A stretch of 64,000 bases of DNA. Source: Ancylobacter dichloromethanicus (GTDB taxonomy: Bacteria > Pseudomonadota > Alphaproteobacteria > Rhizobiales > Xanthobacteraceae). The stretch is from the NCBI RefSeq assembly GCF_018390645.1, contig NZ_JAHBGC010000011.1, positions 113,353 to 177,352 on the forward strand, given 5' to 3'. The translations under genes and the position numbers were made by a program. The notes under the pieces are model-generated. The model was not told the origin of the DNA. It worked only from the letters and a program-made list of their open reading frames with translations, and did not search any database. This document shows, in pieces, positions 24,585 through 34,120 of the stretch; within the stretch, counting starts at the first letter, position 1; the number at the start of each line of letters is the position of its first letter.

Positions 24585-24612
24585 GCGGACGGCGCCCGGA
24601 GGTGCCGTCCGT
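24585..24612 (+). other. Stem-loop between binding-protein and ATPase genes
   Basis: GGACGGC (24587-24593) pairs with GCCGTCC (24604-24610), extended to about 11-12 bp with loop CGGA and no T-tract. Hairpins here commonly stabilise the binding-protein message and weaken read-through, giving more binding protein than membrane parts. Confidence 0.6.
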
Positions 24613-24639
24613 CTCTCAACATGAGAAAGAGGGGTCGGC

Positions 24640-25416
24640 ATGTCGTCCAGCTTCCTGAACGTGCAAGGCCTGCGCAAGTCGTTCGGCGGGCATCTGGTCG
24701 TCCTCGACGACATCAATTTCCAGATGGAAGCCGGTGAGCGTGTGGTCGTCATCGGCCCGAGCGGCAGCGGCAAGAGCACGCTGCTGCGCTGCGTGATGGG
24801 CCTGGAGAAGATCGACCATGGCCGTATCGAACTCGAAGGCGTGCGCTACATCGAAGCCAACCCGAAATCCCACAAGGACAATTTCGTCGACATCCCGGTC
24901 CGCAACAAGGTCGGGATGGTGTTTCAGCACTATACCCTTTTCCCGCACCTCACCGTGCTCGGCAACCTCATCCTGGCGCCGATGCGCGCACGCGGCGAGA
25001 GCCGGTCGAGCGCGACGCAGCGCGCCATGCAGCTGCTGGGGCGGCTTGGCCTGGAGAGCAAGGCCGGGGCCTTTCCGGGAATGCTCTCCGGCGGGCAGAA
25101 GCAGCGCGTCGCCATTGCCCGCGCCCTGCTGCTCGATCCGAAGATCATGCTGTTCGACGAGGTGACCTCCGCCCTCGACCCCGAGCTGGTCACCGAGGTG
25201 GAGGGCCTGATGCTCGAGCTCGCCGAGCAGAAGATGTCGATGATGATCGTCACCCACGATATGTGGTTCGCCAAACGCATCGCCACGCGGGTCATCTTTT
25301 CCGCCGATGGCCGGATCATCGAGGACGCGCCGCCCTCGACGATGTTCACCAATCCTCGCGAACCGCGGACGGCGGATTTCCTGAAGAAGGTTCTTCACGT
25401 CGAGACCATTTCCTGA
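24640..25416 (+). CDS. ABC transporter ATP-binding protein, polar amino-acid type
   Basis: 258-aa ATPase of the importer. Walker A GPSGSGKST (about residue 47), Q-loop in MVFQHYTLFPH, signature LSGGQKQR, Walker B IMLFDEVTSALDPE and switch His in VTHD. Length and segments are those of GlnQ/HisP-like proteins. Sits on the cytoplasmic face of the two permeases encoded next. Confidence 0.93.
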   Translation: MSSSFLNVQGLRKSFGGHLVVLDDINFQMEAGERVVVIGPSGSGKSTLLRCVMGLEKIDHGRIELEGVRYIEANPKSHKDNFVDIPVRNKVGMVFQHYTLFPHLTVLGNLILAPMRARGESRSSATQRAMQLLGRLGLESKAGAFPGMLSGGQKQRVAIARALLLDPKIMLFDEVTSALDPELVTEVEGLMLELAEQKMSMMIVTHDMWFAKRIATRVIFSADGRIIEDAPPSTMFTNPREPRTADFLKKVLHVETIS

Positions 25417-25428
25417 GGAGTCGAGACG

Positions 25429-26100
25429 ATGGGCCGCTATACCTGGGACTTCTCGGTCATCACCGCGAACTGGGACCCGCTGATGGCCGGGCTTTCGGTC
25501 ACGCTCCAGCTCACCGCGATCTGCGCCGTTATCGGCCTCGTCGGCGGGTTTGTGGTCTGCCAGATGGTGATGAGCCGGATCGCGCCGCTGCGCTGGGTGG
25601 CCGTCGCGTTCATCGAACTGTTTCGCTGCACGCCGGCGTTGGTGCAGATCATCTGGATATTCTACTGCGTTCCGTTCTTCTTCGGCGTCTTCTACGATCC
25701 GTTCTACATGGCCATACTGGCGCTTGGCATGAACATTACCGCCTTCAACGCGGAGGCCTATCGCGCTGCCATCCAGTCCATTCCCTCATCGCATTACGAC
25801 GCCTGCACCGCGCTCGGCATGTCTCCACTGAAAAAGACGATCTACGTGATCCTGCCGCAGGCGGTGCTGATGGCGATTCCGGTGCTGCTCACCAACACCA
25901 TCGGCCTGCTGCAGCAGACCTCGCTGGTCGCGATCGTGGCCATTGCCGATCTCATGTATGAAGGCAAGACGCTGGCCACCCAGACCTACCGCCCGATCGA
26001 AATCTACACGACGGTCGCCTTCATCTACTTCGCGCTTTCGGTCCCCCTCTCGCAGGTCGTCGGCCTGTGCGAGCGGCGCCTGCGCTCGCGCCTGGCCTGA
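25429..26100 (+). CDS. ABC transporter permease, polar amino-acid type (first)
   Basis: 223-aa inner-membrane permease with about five membrane segments. The N-terminal segment with LSVTLQLTAICAVIGLVGGF is typical of the His/Glu/Gln family, and the EAA loop is seen as EAYRAAIQSIPSSHYDACTALGM with the EAYRAAI part aligned to the consensus. Starts 12 bp after the ATPase gene. Pairs with the second permease to form a heterodimer. Confidence 0.92.
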   Translation: MGRYTWDFSVITANWDPLMAGLSVTLQLTAICAVIGLVGGFVVCQMVMSRIAPLRWVAVAFIELFRCTPALVQIIWIFYCVPFFFGVFYDPFYMAILALGMNITAFNAEAYRAAIQSIPSSHYDACTALGMSPLKKTIYVILPQAVLMAIPVLLTNTIGLLQQTSLVAIVAIADLMYEGKTLATQTYRPIEIYTTVAFIYFALSVPLSQVVGLCERRLRSRLA

Positions 26101-26113
26101 GGGGAAGGACGAC

Positions 26114-26785
26114 ATGAACATCACCGCCGCCCTCGGCTTCTTATGGGACTACCGCCTGGCGCTGTTCATCGGCCTCGGCAACACGTTGTACTTCACGGCG
26201 GTCGGTCTTGCTTTCGGCCTCGCGCTGGGCTTCCTGGTCAGCGTGGTGCGGCAGGTGGGCCACCCGGTCTTGAAAGTGATCGCTACCGTCTATGTGGAGA
26301 TATTCCGCGGCACACCGGTGCTGATCCAGCTGTTCTGGTTCTTCTTCTGCCTTCCGGCGCTCCTCGGGATGGAACTCGGCAACGTCTTCTCCACCGTGCT
26401 GACCCTGTCGCTCTATATGGGAGCCATCTCCAGCGAGAGCTTTCGCGCGGCGCTCAAGGCGATCGGCTCCGAGCAGCGCGATGCCTGCGTCGCTCTCGGC
26501 CTGCCCGCGCGGGTGAGCGTGCCCTATGTGATCCTGCCGCAGACGGTGATGCGCGCCGTGCCCACGCTGCTTTCCAACTGCGTGACGTTGTTCAAGGAGA
26601 GTGCGTTGGTTTCGGCGGTCGGCATGGCGGACCTGATGTATCAGGGCCAGATGATCGCCGACGCTACCGCCCGTCCGATCGAGATACTCACCGCCACGGC
26701 GCTGATCTATTTCGTGATTGCCTTTTCGGTGACGCGCACCGTCACCTTCTATGAACGCAGCTATCTCAGCCGCATGCGGCTGTAG
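26114..26785 (+). CDS. ABC transporter permease, polar amino-acid type (second)
   Basis: 223-aa permease, about five membrane segments; EIFRGTPVLIQLFWFFFCLP is the family's signature, and the EAA loop is ESFRAALKAIGSEQRDACVA. ATG 26114 comes 13 bp after the first permease stop, with GGGGAAGGA upstream. Last gene of the importer operon. Confidence 0.92.
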   Translation: MNITAALGFLWDYRLALFIGLGNTLYFTAVGLAFGLALGFLVSVVRQVGHPVLKVIATVYVEIFRGTPVLIQLFWFFFCLPALLGMELGNVFSTVLTLSLYMGAISSESFRAALKAIGSEQRDACVALGLPARVSVPYVILPQTVMRAVPTLLSNCVTLFKESALVSAVGMADLMYQGQMIADATARPIEILTATALIYFVIAFSVTRTVTFYERSYLSRMRL

Positions 26786-26962
26786 GCCAAGGCGGAGGGG
26801 GACCCAGTTTGCTCGAAAATGGCTGGCCCCCGTTCGACAAGCTCCCCGGAAGATGGCTCTCCCGGCCGCCATCGGAAGCGGCGGGCCGGGATGGCCCTCG
26901 ACATCATCGTCACGGTCCCGGACGTGGCCTGCGGCCGCTCCGGGACGACGCGGGTGCATAAA

Positions 26963-27002
26963 GGCTCCCGGCCCATTTCCTCAGGAAATGGAGGCCGGAG
27001 CC
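26963..27002. terminator. Hairpin between importer operon and argH
   Basis: GGCTCCcGGCC...CATTTCCT-c-AGGAAATG...GGCCGGAGCC forms a long near-perfect hairpin between convergent genes. No clear T-tract, so it may be REP-like instead. Upstream at about 26916-26950 another imperfect GTCCCGGA/TCCGGGAC palindrome is seen. The 220-bp gap shows no gene. Confidence 0.5.
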
Positions 27003-27005
27003 CGG

Positions 27006-28388
27006 CTACTTCGCCAGTTGCTTGAGCCAGCGCTTGGCTTGGCTGCGCACGTTCTTCGGCGCCGTGCCACCATAGGAGACGCGGCTCGCCACCGACTTCG
27101 ACACCGACAGCACGCCGAACACGTCCTTGGTGATGCGCGGCTCGACCGATTGCATCTCGGCGAGGCTGAGCTTGTGCAGCGGTGCGTCCTTGGCGGCGGC
27201 GAGAGCGACGATGCGACCGGTGGCGTGATGGGCCTCGCGGAAGGGCAGGCCGAGCACCCGCACCAGCCAGTCGGCAAGGTCGGTGGCGGTGGAATAGCCG
27301 GAACCCGCCGCCGCCTTCATCCGCTTCTCGTCCGGCACCATGTCGCGGACCATGCCGCTGGTCGCCGCGATCATCAGCGAGAGTGTGGAGAGGGCGTCGA
27401 ACGTGCCCTCCTTATCCTCCTGCATATCCTTGGCATAGGCCAGCGCCAGGCCCTTCATCACCATCAGCAAGCCATTGAAAGCACCGGCGATTCGGCCGAT
27501 CTTGGCACGCACCAGCTCGGCCGCGTCCGGATTGCGCTTCTGCGGCATGATCGAGGAGCCGGAGGTGAAGCGGTCGCTGAGTTTCATCAGGCCGGTGAGT
27601 GGCGAGGTCCAGATCACGATCTCCTCGGCGAAGCGGGAGAGGTGCATGGCGCAGATCGAGGCGGCCGCCAGCGTTTCCAGCACGAAATCGCGGTCGGACA
27701 CGGAATCGAGCGAATTCGCCGTCGGCCGGTCGAAGCCGAGCGCCCTGGCGGTGGCGAAGCGGTCGATCGGGAACGAGGTGCCGGCCAGCGCGGCGGCGCC
27801 GAGCGGGCACTCGTTGAGCCGCGCCCTCGCGTCGTTGAAGCGCCCGCGGTCGCGCCCGAGCATCTCGACATAGGCCAGCAGATGGTGGCCGAAGGTAACC
27901 GGCTGCGCGGTCTGCAGATGGGTGAAACCGGGCATCACGGTGCCGGAATGCAGCAGCGCCTTCTCGGCAAGTGCTTGCTGCAGATCAAGAATCTGCGCTT
28001 CGAGGGTGTCGATGGTGTCGCGCACATAAAGCCGGAAATCGGTCGCCACCTGGTCGTTGCGCGAGCGGGCGGTGTGGAGGCGGCCGGCGGCGGGGCCGAG
28101 CAGGGTGGCGAGGCGGGATTCCACGTTCATGTGGATGTCCTCCAGCGCCCGCTGGAAGGTGAAATCGCCCGAATCGATCTCTGACAGGATCGTGTCTAGA
28201 CCGGCGACGATCTTTTCGGCATCAGCCTTGTCGATGATCCCCTGGGCCGCCAGCATCGAGGCATGCGCCTTCGAACCCGCGATGTCCTGCGCGTACAGGC
28301 GCTGGTCGAAACCGATGGAGGCGTTTATCTCCTCCATGATCGCGTCGGGTCCGGTCTCGAAACGGCCGCCCCACATCTTGTTGCTCAT
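27006..28388 (-). CDS. argH: Argininosuccinate lyase
   Basis: 460-aa cytoplasmic enzyme of arginine synthesis, splitting argininosuccinate into arginine and fumarate; fumarase/aspartase superfamily tetramer. The signature [12 protein letters not shown] is near residue 280 with the active Ser in its loop; [11 protein letters not shown] starts the protein, [13 protein letters not shown] and [11 protein letters not shown] supply further active-site parts. Divergent from the tlpA-type gene by 26 bp, an arrangement common in rhizobia. Not part of the neighbouring island: it has no island operator. Confidence 0.96.
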   Translation of the reverse strand: MSNKMWGGRFETGPDAIMEEINASIGFDQRLYAQDIAGSKAHASMLAAQGIIDKADAEKIVAGLDTILSEIDSGDFTFQRALEDIHMNVESRLATLLGPAAGRLHTARSRNDQVATDFRLYVRDTIDTLEAQILDLQQALAEKALLHSGTVMPGFTHLQTAQPVTFGHHLLAYVEMLGRDRGRFNDARARLNECPLGAAALAGTSFPIDRFATARALGFDRPTANSLDSVSDRDFVLETLAAASICAMHLSRFAEEIVIWTSPLTGLMKLSDRFTSGSSIMPQKRNPDAAELVRAKIGRIAGAFNGLLMVMKGLALAYAKDMQEDKEGTFDALSTLSLMIAATSGMVRDMVPDEKRMKAAAGSGYSTATDLADWLVRVLGLPFREAHHATGRIVALAAAKDAPLHKLSLAEMQSVEPRITKDVFGVLSVSKSVASRVSYGGTAPKNVRSQAKRWLKQLAK

Positions 28389-28414
28389 GCTTAACTTTCT
28401 CCGCGAGGACGGCC

Positions 28415-29209
28415 ATGACCGAACGACCTGAGGACGCGAGCGGACCGACGGGCGAAGGTTCGCCGCGCCGCACCGGCCGCTTCGCCCTCATCCTGGCGGC
28501 CGCCTTGGTGGCGGGCGCCGCTGCCGGGCTTGCAGGCGTATACGGGATCGGGGGCGGGGCGCGCAACGCCATTGCCACCGGACCCGGCGCGTCCCCGCCC
28601 GCCGGCGTGGCCGATGTGGCCGATGAGCCCGGCAAGGTGGACGATGAGTGTCGTGTGGCCAGTGAGACCGGCAAGCGCCTCGCCTCGCTCGCCACCGGCG
28701 AACTCGCCGCCTTCACCCCGACTGAGAGGCCGACCCGTATCCCCGACCTCGCCTTTCTCGGCCCGGACGGCCAGCCGACCCGGCTGTCGCAGGTCGGCGG
28801 CGACGGGCTGAAGCTGGTGAACATCTGGGCGACCTGGTGCGTGCCGTGCCGCAAGGAGATGCCGGCGCTGGACGAATTGCAGGCCGCGCTCGGCCGCGAG
28901 GGCGGCCCGGACGCGCCCGGCTTCGAGGTGGTGACGGTGAACATCGACACCCGCGACGCCGCCAAGCCGAAGGCCTTCTTCGAGGAGACCGGGCTGAAGA
29001 CGCTGACCCTCTACACCGACCCGAAGGCGCAGGCGTTCCAGGATCTGCGCGTGGTCGGGCGCGGCTTCGGCCTGCCCACCACGATGCTGATCGATGCGCA
29101 GGGCTGCGAGATCGGCCATATCGCCGGCCCGGCGGAATGGGCGAGCCCCGACGCCAAGGCGCTGGTGCAGGCGGCGCTGGCCGAGGCGGCGACGACGCCG
29201 CCGCGATGA
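28415..29209 (+). CDS. tlpA: TlpA-type membrane-anchored thiol:disulfide oxidoreductase
   Basis: 264 aa. A basic N-terminus and one membrane helix ([20 protein letters not shown], about residues 23-42) anchor a periplasmic thioredoxin fold whose active site is WCVPC (Cys142/Cys145). In Bradyrhizobium, TlpA reduces cytochrome oxidase assembly factors. An extra Cys-containing insert ([14 protein letters not shown]) precedes the thioredoxin part, as in rhizobial TlpA. Divergent from argH. Confidence 0.88.
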   Translation: MTERPEDASGPTGEGSPRRTGRFALILAAALVAGAAAGLAGVYGIGGGARNAIATGPGASPPAGVADVADEPGKVDDECRVASETGKRLASLATGELAAFTPTERPTRIPDLAFLGPDGQPTRLSQVGGDGLKLVNIWATWCVPCRKEMPALDELQAALGREGGPDAPGFEVVTVNIDTRDAAKPKAFFEETGLKTLTLYTDPKAQAFQDLRVVGRGFGLPTTMLIDAQGCEIGHIAGPAEWASPDAKALVQAALAEAATTPPR

Positions 29210-29315
29210 GAGCGCCGCGAGGACGGCGCCACGGCGCCGCGGGCGCGCGTCCGAATCGGGTGGCGCCGGCGCTCGGGAAGGACTAAAAGGCCGCTCCCAC
29301 CCGCAGGAGCGTGCC

Positions 29316-30278
29316 ATGACCGCGTCGAGCCCCGTCCACCGCACCGGGCTCGCCACCTCGCTCGCCGGCCCCCTGCCGATGGCGCCGTCCGACTGGGGCG
29401 CGCTGGCGCTGCTGGGGCTGATCTGGGGCGGCTCCTTCTTCTTCGGCAAGGTGGCGATCGCGGAAATTCCCCCGCTCACCATGGTGCTGACGCGCGTCGC
29501 CATCGGCGCGCTGGCGCTGTGGGTCATCGCCCGCGCGCGCGGCGTCCACCTGCCGCTGAACCGGCGGTTGATGGCTGAGTTCATGGTGCTGGCGGTGATC
29601 GCCAACATCATCCCGTTCGGGCTGATCGCCTGGTCGCAGCAGCACCTGCCGAGCGGGCTTTCCTCCATTCTCAACGCCGCCACGCCGCTGTTCACCGTGC
29701 TGGTGGCGCAGGCCTTCACCCATGACGAGAAATTCACCGTCGGCAAGCTCGTCGGGGTGAGCCTGGGCTTTCTCGGCGTCGCCGTCATGATGGGGCCGGC
29801 GCTGCTCGGCCAGCTCGGCGGCCACCAATTGCCGGCGCAGCTCGCCGCCATCGGCGCGACGGTGTCCTATGGTTTCGCCGCCGTCTATTCCCGGCGCTTC
29901 CGCCATCTGCCGCCGCTGGGCATCGCCATGGCGCAACTCGCCAGCTCCAGCCTGCTGCTGCTGCCGGCGGTGGCGCTGATCGACCGGCCCTGGCTGCTGC
30001 CGGCGCCCTCGCTGCCGGTGATCGGCGCGCTGCTCGGCCTCGGCGTGCTCTCTACCGGCCTCGCCTATATCCTCTATTTCCGCATCGTCGGGCGCAATGG
30101 CGCGACCAACATCTCGCTGGTGACGTTTCTGGTGCCGGTGAGCGCGATCCTGCTCGGCGCGCTGGTGCTGGACGAGGCGCTGGAGCCGCGCGAATTCGCC
30201 GGCTTCGCCATCATCGCGCTGGGGCTGGCGGCGATCGACGGAAGGCCGGCGCGGTGGGTGAGGGGGAAGATGGGGTAG
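29316..30278 (+). CDS. DMT-superfamily exporter (EamA repeats)
   Basis: 320-aa inner-membrane protein with two EamA repeats and about ten membrane helices, such as LALLGLIWGGSFFFGKVAI and LLGLGVLSTGLAYILYFRIV. Family members export amino acids or metabolites; the substrate is unknown. ATG 29316 is preceded by CAGGAG. Confidence 0.88.
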   Translation: MTASSPVHRTGLATSLAGPLPMAPSDWGALALLGLIWGGSFFFGKVAIAEIPPLTMVLTRVAIGALALWVIARARGVHLPLNRRLMAEFMVLAVIANIIPFGLIAWSQQHLPSGLSSILNAATPLFTVLVAQAFTHDEKFTVGKLVGVSLGFLGVAVMMGPALLGQLGGHQLPAQLAAIGATVSYGFAAVYSRRFRHLPPLGIAMAQLASSSLLLLPAVALIDRPWLLPAPSLPVIGALLGLGVLSTGLAYILYFRIVGRNGATNISLVTFLVPVSAILLGALVLDEALEPREFAGFAIIALGLAAIDGRPARWVRGKMG

Positions 30279-30323
30279 GGGGCGGTATTTCCGCCACAAC
30301 GGGTCGCGCCGTGAGCGCTGTCC

Positions 30324-30461
30324 CCCCGTCATGCTGAGGTGCCGGCCAAAGGCCGGCCTCGAAGCACGCAGAGCCGTGCCGCTGTCTGGCTGAGGCCCAC
30401 AGGCTGCACCCCTCTGCATCCTTCGAGGCCCGGCGATGCCGGGCGCCTCAGGATGACGGGG
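30324..30461. repeat. Two inverted copies of a REP-like palindrome
   Basis: Copy A (30324-30366) runs CCCCGTCATGCTGAGG...GGCCTCGAAGCA, copy B (30415-30461) is its reverse complement with small changes, ending GCCTCAGGATGACGGGG. Each also contains an inner stem. This fills most of the 255-bp gap between the DMT gene and hbd; no gene seen in it. Confidence 0.7.
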
Positions 30462-30533
30462 CGCGCGCACAGTTGCACGAAAGCGTCTCGCGCCCCGTGA
30501 CGGGCTCTCTCACCGTGCCGGCGTGCCCCGCCT

Positions 30534-31415
30534 CTAGCGGGTCGGCACCGGCTTTTCGCCGCGATAATCGTAGAAGCCGCGCTGGGTTTTGCGGCCCAGC
30601 CAGCCGGCCTCGACATATTTCACCAGCAGCGGGCAGGGGCGGTATTTGCTGTCGGCCAGCCCCTCATGCAGCACCTGCATGATGGACAGGCAGGTATCCA
30701 GCCCGATGAAATCGGCGAGCTGCAGCGGGCCCATCGGGTGGTTGGCGCCGAGGCGCATGGCGGTGTCGATGGCGTCCACCGAGCCGACGCCCTCATAGAG
30801 CGTGTAGATCGCCTCGTTGATCATCGGCAGCAGGATGCGGTTGACCATGAAGGCGGGGAAATCCTCCGCCACCGCATAGGTCTTTCCCAGCCGGGTGATG
30901 AAGCCCTTGGACAGCTCGAAGGTCTCGTCCTCGGTGGCGATGCCGCGCACCAGCTCCACCAGCTGCATCAGCGGCACCGGATTCATGAAGTGAATGCCGA
31001 TGAAGCGCTCCGGCCGGTCGGTGGAGGCGGCGAGGCGGGTGATGGAGATGGACGAGGTGTTGGTGGCGAGGATCGCCTCCGGCTTCAGGAACGGGCAGAT
31101 CGAGTTGAAGATGCGGCGCTTGATCTCCTCCTTCTCCACCGCCGCCTCGATGACGAGGTCGACATCGGCGAGGTCGGCGGTCTGGTCGGTGCCGTGGATG
31201 CGGGCGAGCGCGGCCTTCTTCTCGTCCTCGGCATAGAGGCCCTTGGAGACCTGCCGCGACATGTTGCCATTGATGGTGGCGAGGCCGGACTTGATGCGGT
31301 CCGCCTCGAGGTCGTTCAGCACCACGTCATAGCCGGCGAGCGCGCACACATGCGCGATGCCGTTGCCCATCTGGCCGGCGCCGATGATGCCGATGCGCTT
31401 GATCTCGAAAGCCAT
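30534..31415 (-). CDS. hbd: 3-hydroxybutyryl-CoA dehydrogenase
   Basis: 293 aa; NAD-dependent interconversion of 3-hydroxyacyl-CoA and 3-oxoacyl-CoA. Rossmann motif IGIIGAGQMGNGIAHVCALA at residues about 7-26; catalytic His in GIHFMNPVPLM and the Asn in FMVNRILLP; C-terminal dimer domain LGANHPMGPLQLADFIGLD. Follows etfA on the same strand, the usual Hyphomicrobiales order. Confidence 0.94.
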   Translation of the reverse strand: MAFEIKRIGIIGAGQMGNGIAHVCALAGYDVVLNDLEADRIKSGLATINGNMSRQVSKGLYAEDEKKAALARIHGTDQTADLADVDLVIEAAVEKEEIKRRIFNSICPFLKPEAILATNTSSISITRLAASTDRPERFIGIHFMNPVPLMQLVELVRGIATEDETFELSKGFITRLGKTYAVAEDFPAFMVNRILLPMINEAIYTLYEGVGSVDAIDTAMRLGANHPMGPLQLADFIGLDTCLSIMQVLHEGLADSKYRPCPLLVKYVEAGWLGRKTQRGFYDYRGEKPVPTR

Positions 31416-31461
31416 TGCTGCGTCCGTTCTGCCCCTGCGGAGGCGGCAGTATAGTGTCCCG

Positions 31462-32418
31462 TCAGGCTTTTGCCTTAGCTATTTCGGCCTTCAGCTCGGG
31501 TACGATCTCGAACAGATCGCCGACCAGGCCGTAATCCGCCACCTGGAAGATCGGCGCGTCCTCGTCCTTGTTGATGGCGACGATGACCTTCGAATCCTTC
31601 ATGCCGGCGAGGTGCTGGATGGCGCCGGAAATGCCGAGCGCGACATAGAGATCGGGCGCCACCACCTTGCCGGTCTGGCCGACCTGCCAGTCATTGGGGG
31701 CGTAGCCGGCATCCACCGCGGCGCGCGAGGCGCCGACCGCCGCGCCCAGCGCATCGGCCAGCGGCTCGACGATCTCGTGGAACTTCTCCGCCGAGCCGAG
31801 CGCCCGGCCGCCGGAGACGATGATGCGGGCGGCGGTGAGCTCGGGGCGGGCGCTGGCGGCGATGTCTTCGCCGACGAAGTGCGAATGCGCGGAGGGCTCG
31901 GCGAGGTCGAGGGTGCGCAGGGGGGCGGCATTTCCCTCGCCGGCGGCGGCGAAGGCGGCGGTGCGGATGGTCAGCACCCGGGTGGCGTCGGTGGCGCGCA
32001 CGCGCTGGATGGCGTTGCCGGCATAGATCGGCCGGTCGAAGGTGTCGGGGGCGACGACCGCGATCACGTCCGAGACCTGCATCACGTCGATCAGCGCGGC
32101 GATGCGCGGCATCACGCTCTTGCCGACGGCGGTGGAGGGGGCGATGAGCGCGCCATAGGCCGGGGCCAGCGCCACGCCCAGCGCCGCCACCGGCTCGGCG
32201 AGGCGGTGGGCGAAGGCCGGGCCGTCGGCGAGCAGCACCTCGGCGACGCCGTCGAGCCGGGCGGCGGCCTGCGCGGCGGCCTGGGCGTTCTCGCCCGCCA
32301 CCAGCACATGCACCGGGGCGCCGAGCGCCAGCGCGGCGGTGAGCGCGCGGGCGGTGACCGGGTTCAGGCTGGCATCGTCATGTTCGGCGAACAGGAGGGT
32401 CGGCAGAATGTCGGCCAT
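31462..32418 (-). CDS. etfA: Electron transfer flavoprotein, alpha subunit
   Basis: 318 aa. With EtfB it carries electrons from acyl-CoA and amine dehydrogenases to ETF:quinone oxidoreductase. The C-terminal FAD site is clear: [66 protein letters not shown]. The gene starts 3 bp after etfB stops. Any ETF-linked demethylase of the island could use it. Confidence 0.95.
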   Translation of the reverse strand: MADILPTLLFAEHDDASLNPVTARALTAALALGAPVHVLVAGENAQAAAQAAARLDGVAEVLLADGPAFAHRLAEPVAALGVALAPAYGALIAPSTAVGKSVMPRIAALIDVMQVSDVIAVVAPDTFDRPIYAGNAIQRVRATDATRVLTIRTAAFAAAGEGNAAPLRTLDLAEPSAHSHFVGEDIAASARPELTAARIIVSGGRALGSAEKFHEIVEPLADALGAAVGASRAAVDAGYAPNDWQVGQTGKVVAPDLYVALGISGAIQHLAGMKDSKVIVAINKDEDAPIFQVADYGLVGDLFEIVPELKAEIAKAKA

Positions 32419-32420
32419 GG

Positions 32421-33182
32421 TCAGAGCACTCCGGCCTGCTTGAGATGACCGACCAGCTCGGCCGCGGACGCCACCTTGATGCCGGCGGTGCGGCCCGAGG
32501 GCTCGGTGGTGGAGAGGATTTCCAGCCGGGGGGCGAGGTCGACGCCGAGTTCGGCGGCGTTCTTCTGCTCGATCGGCTTCTTCTTCGCCTTCATGATGTT
32601 GGGCAGCGAGGCGTAGCGCGGCTCGTTGAGGCGCAGATCGGTGGTCAGCACCGCCGGCAGGTCGAGCCTTAGCGTCTGCAGCCCGCCGTCGATCTCGCGG
32701 GTGACGTCGAGCGTGCCGTCGCCGACCACCACCTTGGAGGCGAAGGTCGCCTGCGGCCAGCCGAGCAGGGCGGCGAGCATCTGGCCGGTCTGGTTGCTAT
32801 CGTCGTCGATCGCCTGCTTGCCGAGGATGACGAGCGAGGGGCCCTCGGCCTCGACGATGGCCTTGAGCAGCTTGGCGACGGTGAGCGGCTCGACGGTGTT
32901 GCCCTGGCCGGCCTCCTCGGTCTTCACCCAGATGCCGCGATCGGCACCCATGGCCAGCGCCGTGCGGATGGTCTCGTCGGTCTTTGCCGGGCCGATGGAG
33001 ACGGCGATGACCTCGCTGGCGGTGCCGGCCTCGCGCAGGCGCAGCGCCTCCTCGACGGCGATCTCGTCGAACGGGTTCATCGACATCTTGATGTTGGCCA
33101 GCTCGACGCCGGAGCCGTCGGCCTTGACCCGGATCTTGACGTTGTAGTCGACCACCCGCTTCACGGGCACGAGGATCTTCAT
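32421..33182 (-). CDS. etfB: Electron transfer flavoprotein, beta subunit
   Basis: 253 aa, AMP-binding partner of Etf[21 protein letters not shown] begins the protein; [36 protein letters not shown] and [21 protein letters not shown] are family marks. I start at ATG 33182; a longer open frame upstream is non-homologous and GC-rich. First gene of etfB-etfA-hbd. The 210-bp gap upstream is very GC-rich and shows no gene. Confidence 0.95.
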   Translation of the reverse strand: MKILVPVKRVVDYNVKIRVKADGSGVELANIKMSMNPFDEIAVEEALRLREAGTASEVIAVSIGPAKTDETIRTALAMGADRGIWVKTEEAGQGNTVEPLTVAKLLKAIVEAEGPSLVILGKQAIDDDSNQTGQMLAALLGWPQATFASKVVVGDGTLDVTREIDGGLQTLRLDLPAVLTTDLRLNEPRYASLPNIMKAKKKPIEQKNAAELGVDLAPRLEILSTTEPSGRTAGIKVASAAELVGHLKQAGVL

Positions 33183-33391
33183 CACCTGTCTCCCCCTCGG
33201 GCGCGGGTCGTGACCCCGCCTCTGGCAGCCGCGTTGGGGCAGGCGGCGCCGCTTGCCAAGGCCGCGCAAGAAGCCGGGAAAAGGCGCTTGGGGGCGGAGC
33301 CTGGGCGGCGGGAGCGGCCTGCGAAAAGCGCCGGCAAACTAGGTTTCGGCCCGGGCACTGTCAACGCCGGCGCACCCCCGCCCGGCCCGAT

Positions 33392-34111
33392 TCAGACCGG
33401 CGGGCGTCCGTCCGGCGTGCCGTCGCGCGTCGTCACCCAGAGCGGCACGCCCGGCCGGCGCAGGAACACGATCAGCACCGCGCCGGCGAGCAGCCCGGCG
33501 ACATGGGCCCACCACGCCGTCTCCTCGTCGCCGGACATGATGAGGCTCCAGAGCTGGAAGCCGATCCACGCCCCGAGCGGCCAGATGGCGGGCACCCGCA
33601 GCGGCACGCGCAGGAACATCAGCACCCAGAGGCGCACATTGGGGTGCAGCATGAGATAGGCGCCGACCAGCCCGGAAATGCCCGCCGAGGCGCCGACCAG
33701 CGGCGAGGCCGAATCAGGCACCGCGAGGGAATGTGCCAGCCCGCCAGCGACGCCGCACAGCACATAGAACAGCAGGAAGCGGGCATGGCCGAGCGCGTCC
33801 TCGACATTGTCGCCGAACACCCAGAGGAAGGCCATGTTGCCGCCCAGATGCAGCCAGCCGCCATGCAGGAACATATAGGTGACGAGGGTCAGCTCGGCCG
33901 GCAGGCGGACATATTCGTCCGGCAGCACCGCCGCATGCGTCACCACGGCGGGAATGGCGCCGAAGCCGAAGGCGGAGGGAATGTCGATCTCGGCGCGGTA
34001 GCCATGCTGCACCAGCACGAACACCAGCACGTTCACCGCGATCAGCGCCCAGGTGACATAGGCGTGGGCGATGCCCTCCAGCGGGTTGTCGTCGTTGAAG
34101 GGGATGAGCAT
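33392..34111 (-). CDS. Rhomboid-family intramembrane serine protease
   Basis: 239 aa, six membrane segments. Catalytic Ser142 in GASAGISG and His203 in WAHVAGLLAG; HLGGNMAFLWVFGDNVED is the usual loop with His/Asn. Cleaves membrane proteins within the bilayer; target unknown. Ten bp separate it from the PduO-type gene behind it in the same run of minus-strand genes. Confidence 0.92.
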   Translation of the reverse strand: MLIPFNDDNPLEGIAHAYVTWALIAVNVLVFVLVQHGYRAEIDIPSAFGFGAIPAVVTHAAVLPDEYVRLPAELTLVTYMFLHGGWLHLGGNMAFLWVFGDNVEDALGHARFLLFYVLCGVAGGLAHSLAVPDSASPLVGASAGISGLVGAYLMLHPNVRLWVLMFLRVPLRVPAIWPLGAWIGFQLWSLIMSGDEETAWWAHVAGLLAGAVLIVFLRRPGVPLWVTTRDGTPDGRPPV

Positions 34112-34120
34112 GGTCCGCGC

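Noticed and set aside
27006..28388. argH as part of the catabolic island
   Set aside because: Separate strand, hairpin between, no operator copy, and conserved argH/tlpA arrangement; it is biosynthetic.
30324..30461. Inverted pair as an attachment site or mini-transposon ends
   Set aside because: No integrase, no target duplication and the sequence type is a common dispersed repeat; annotated as REP-like.
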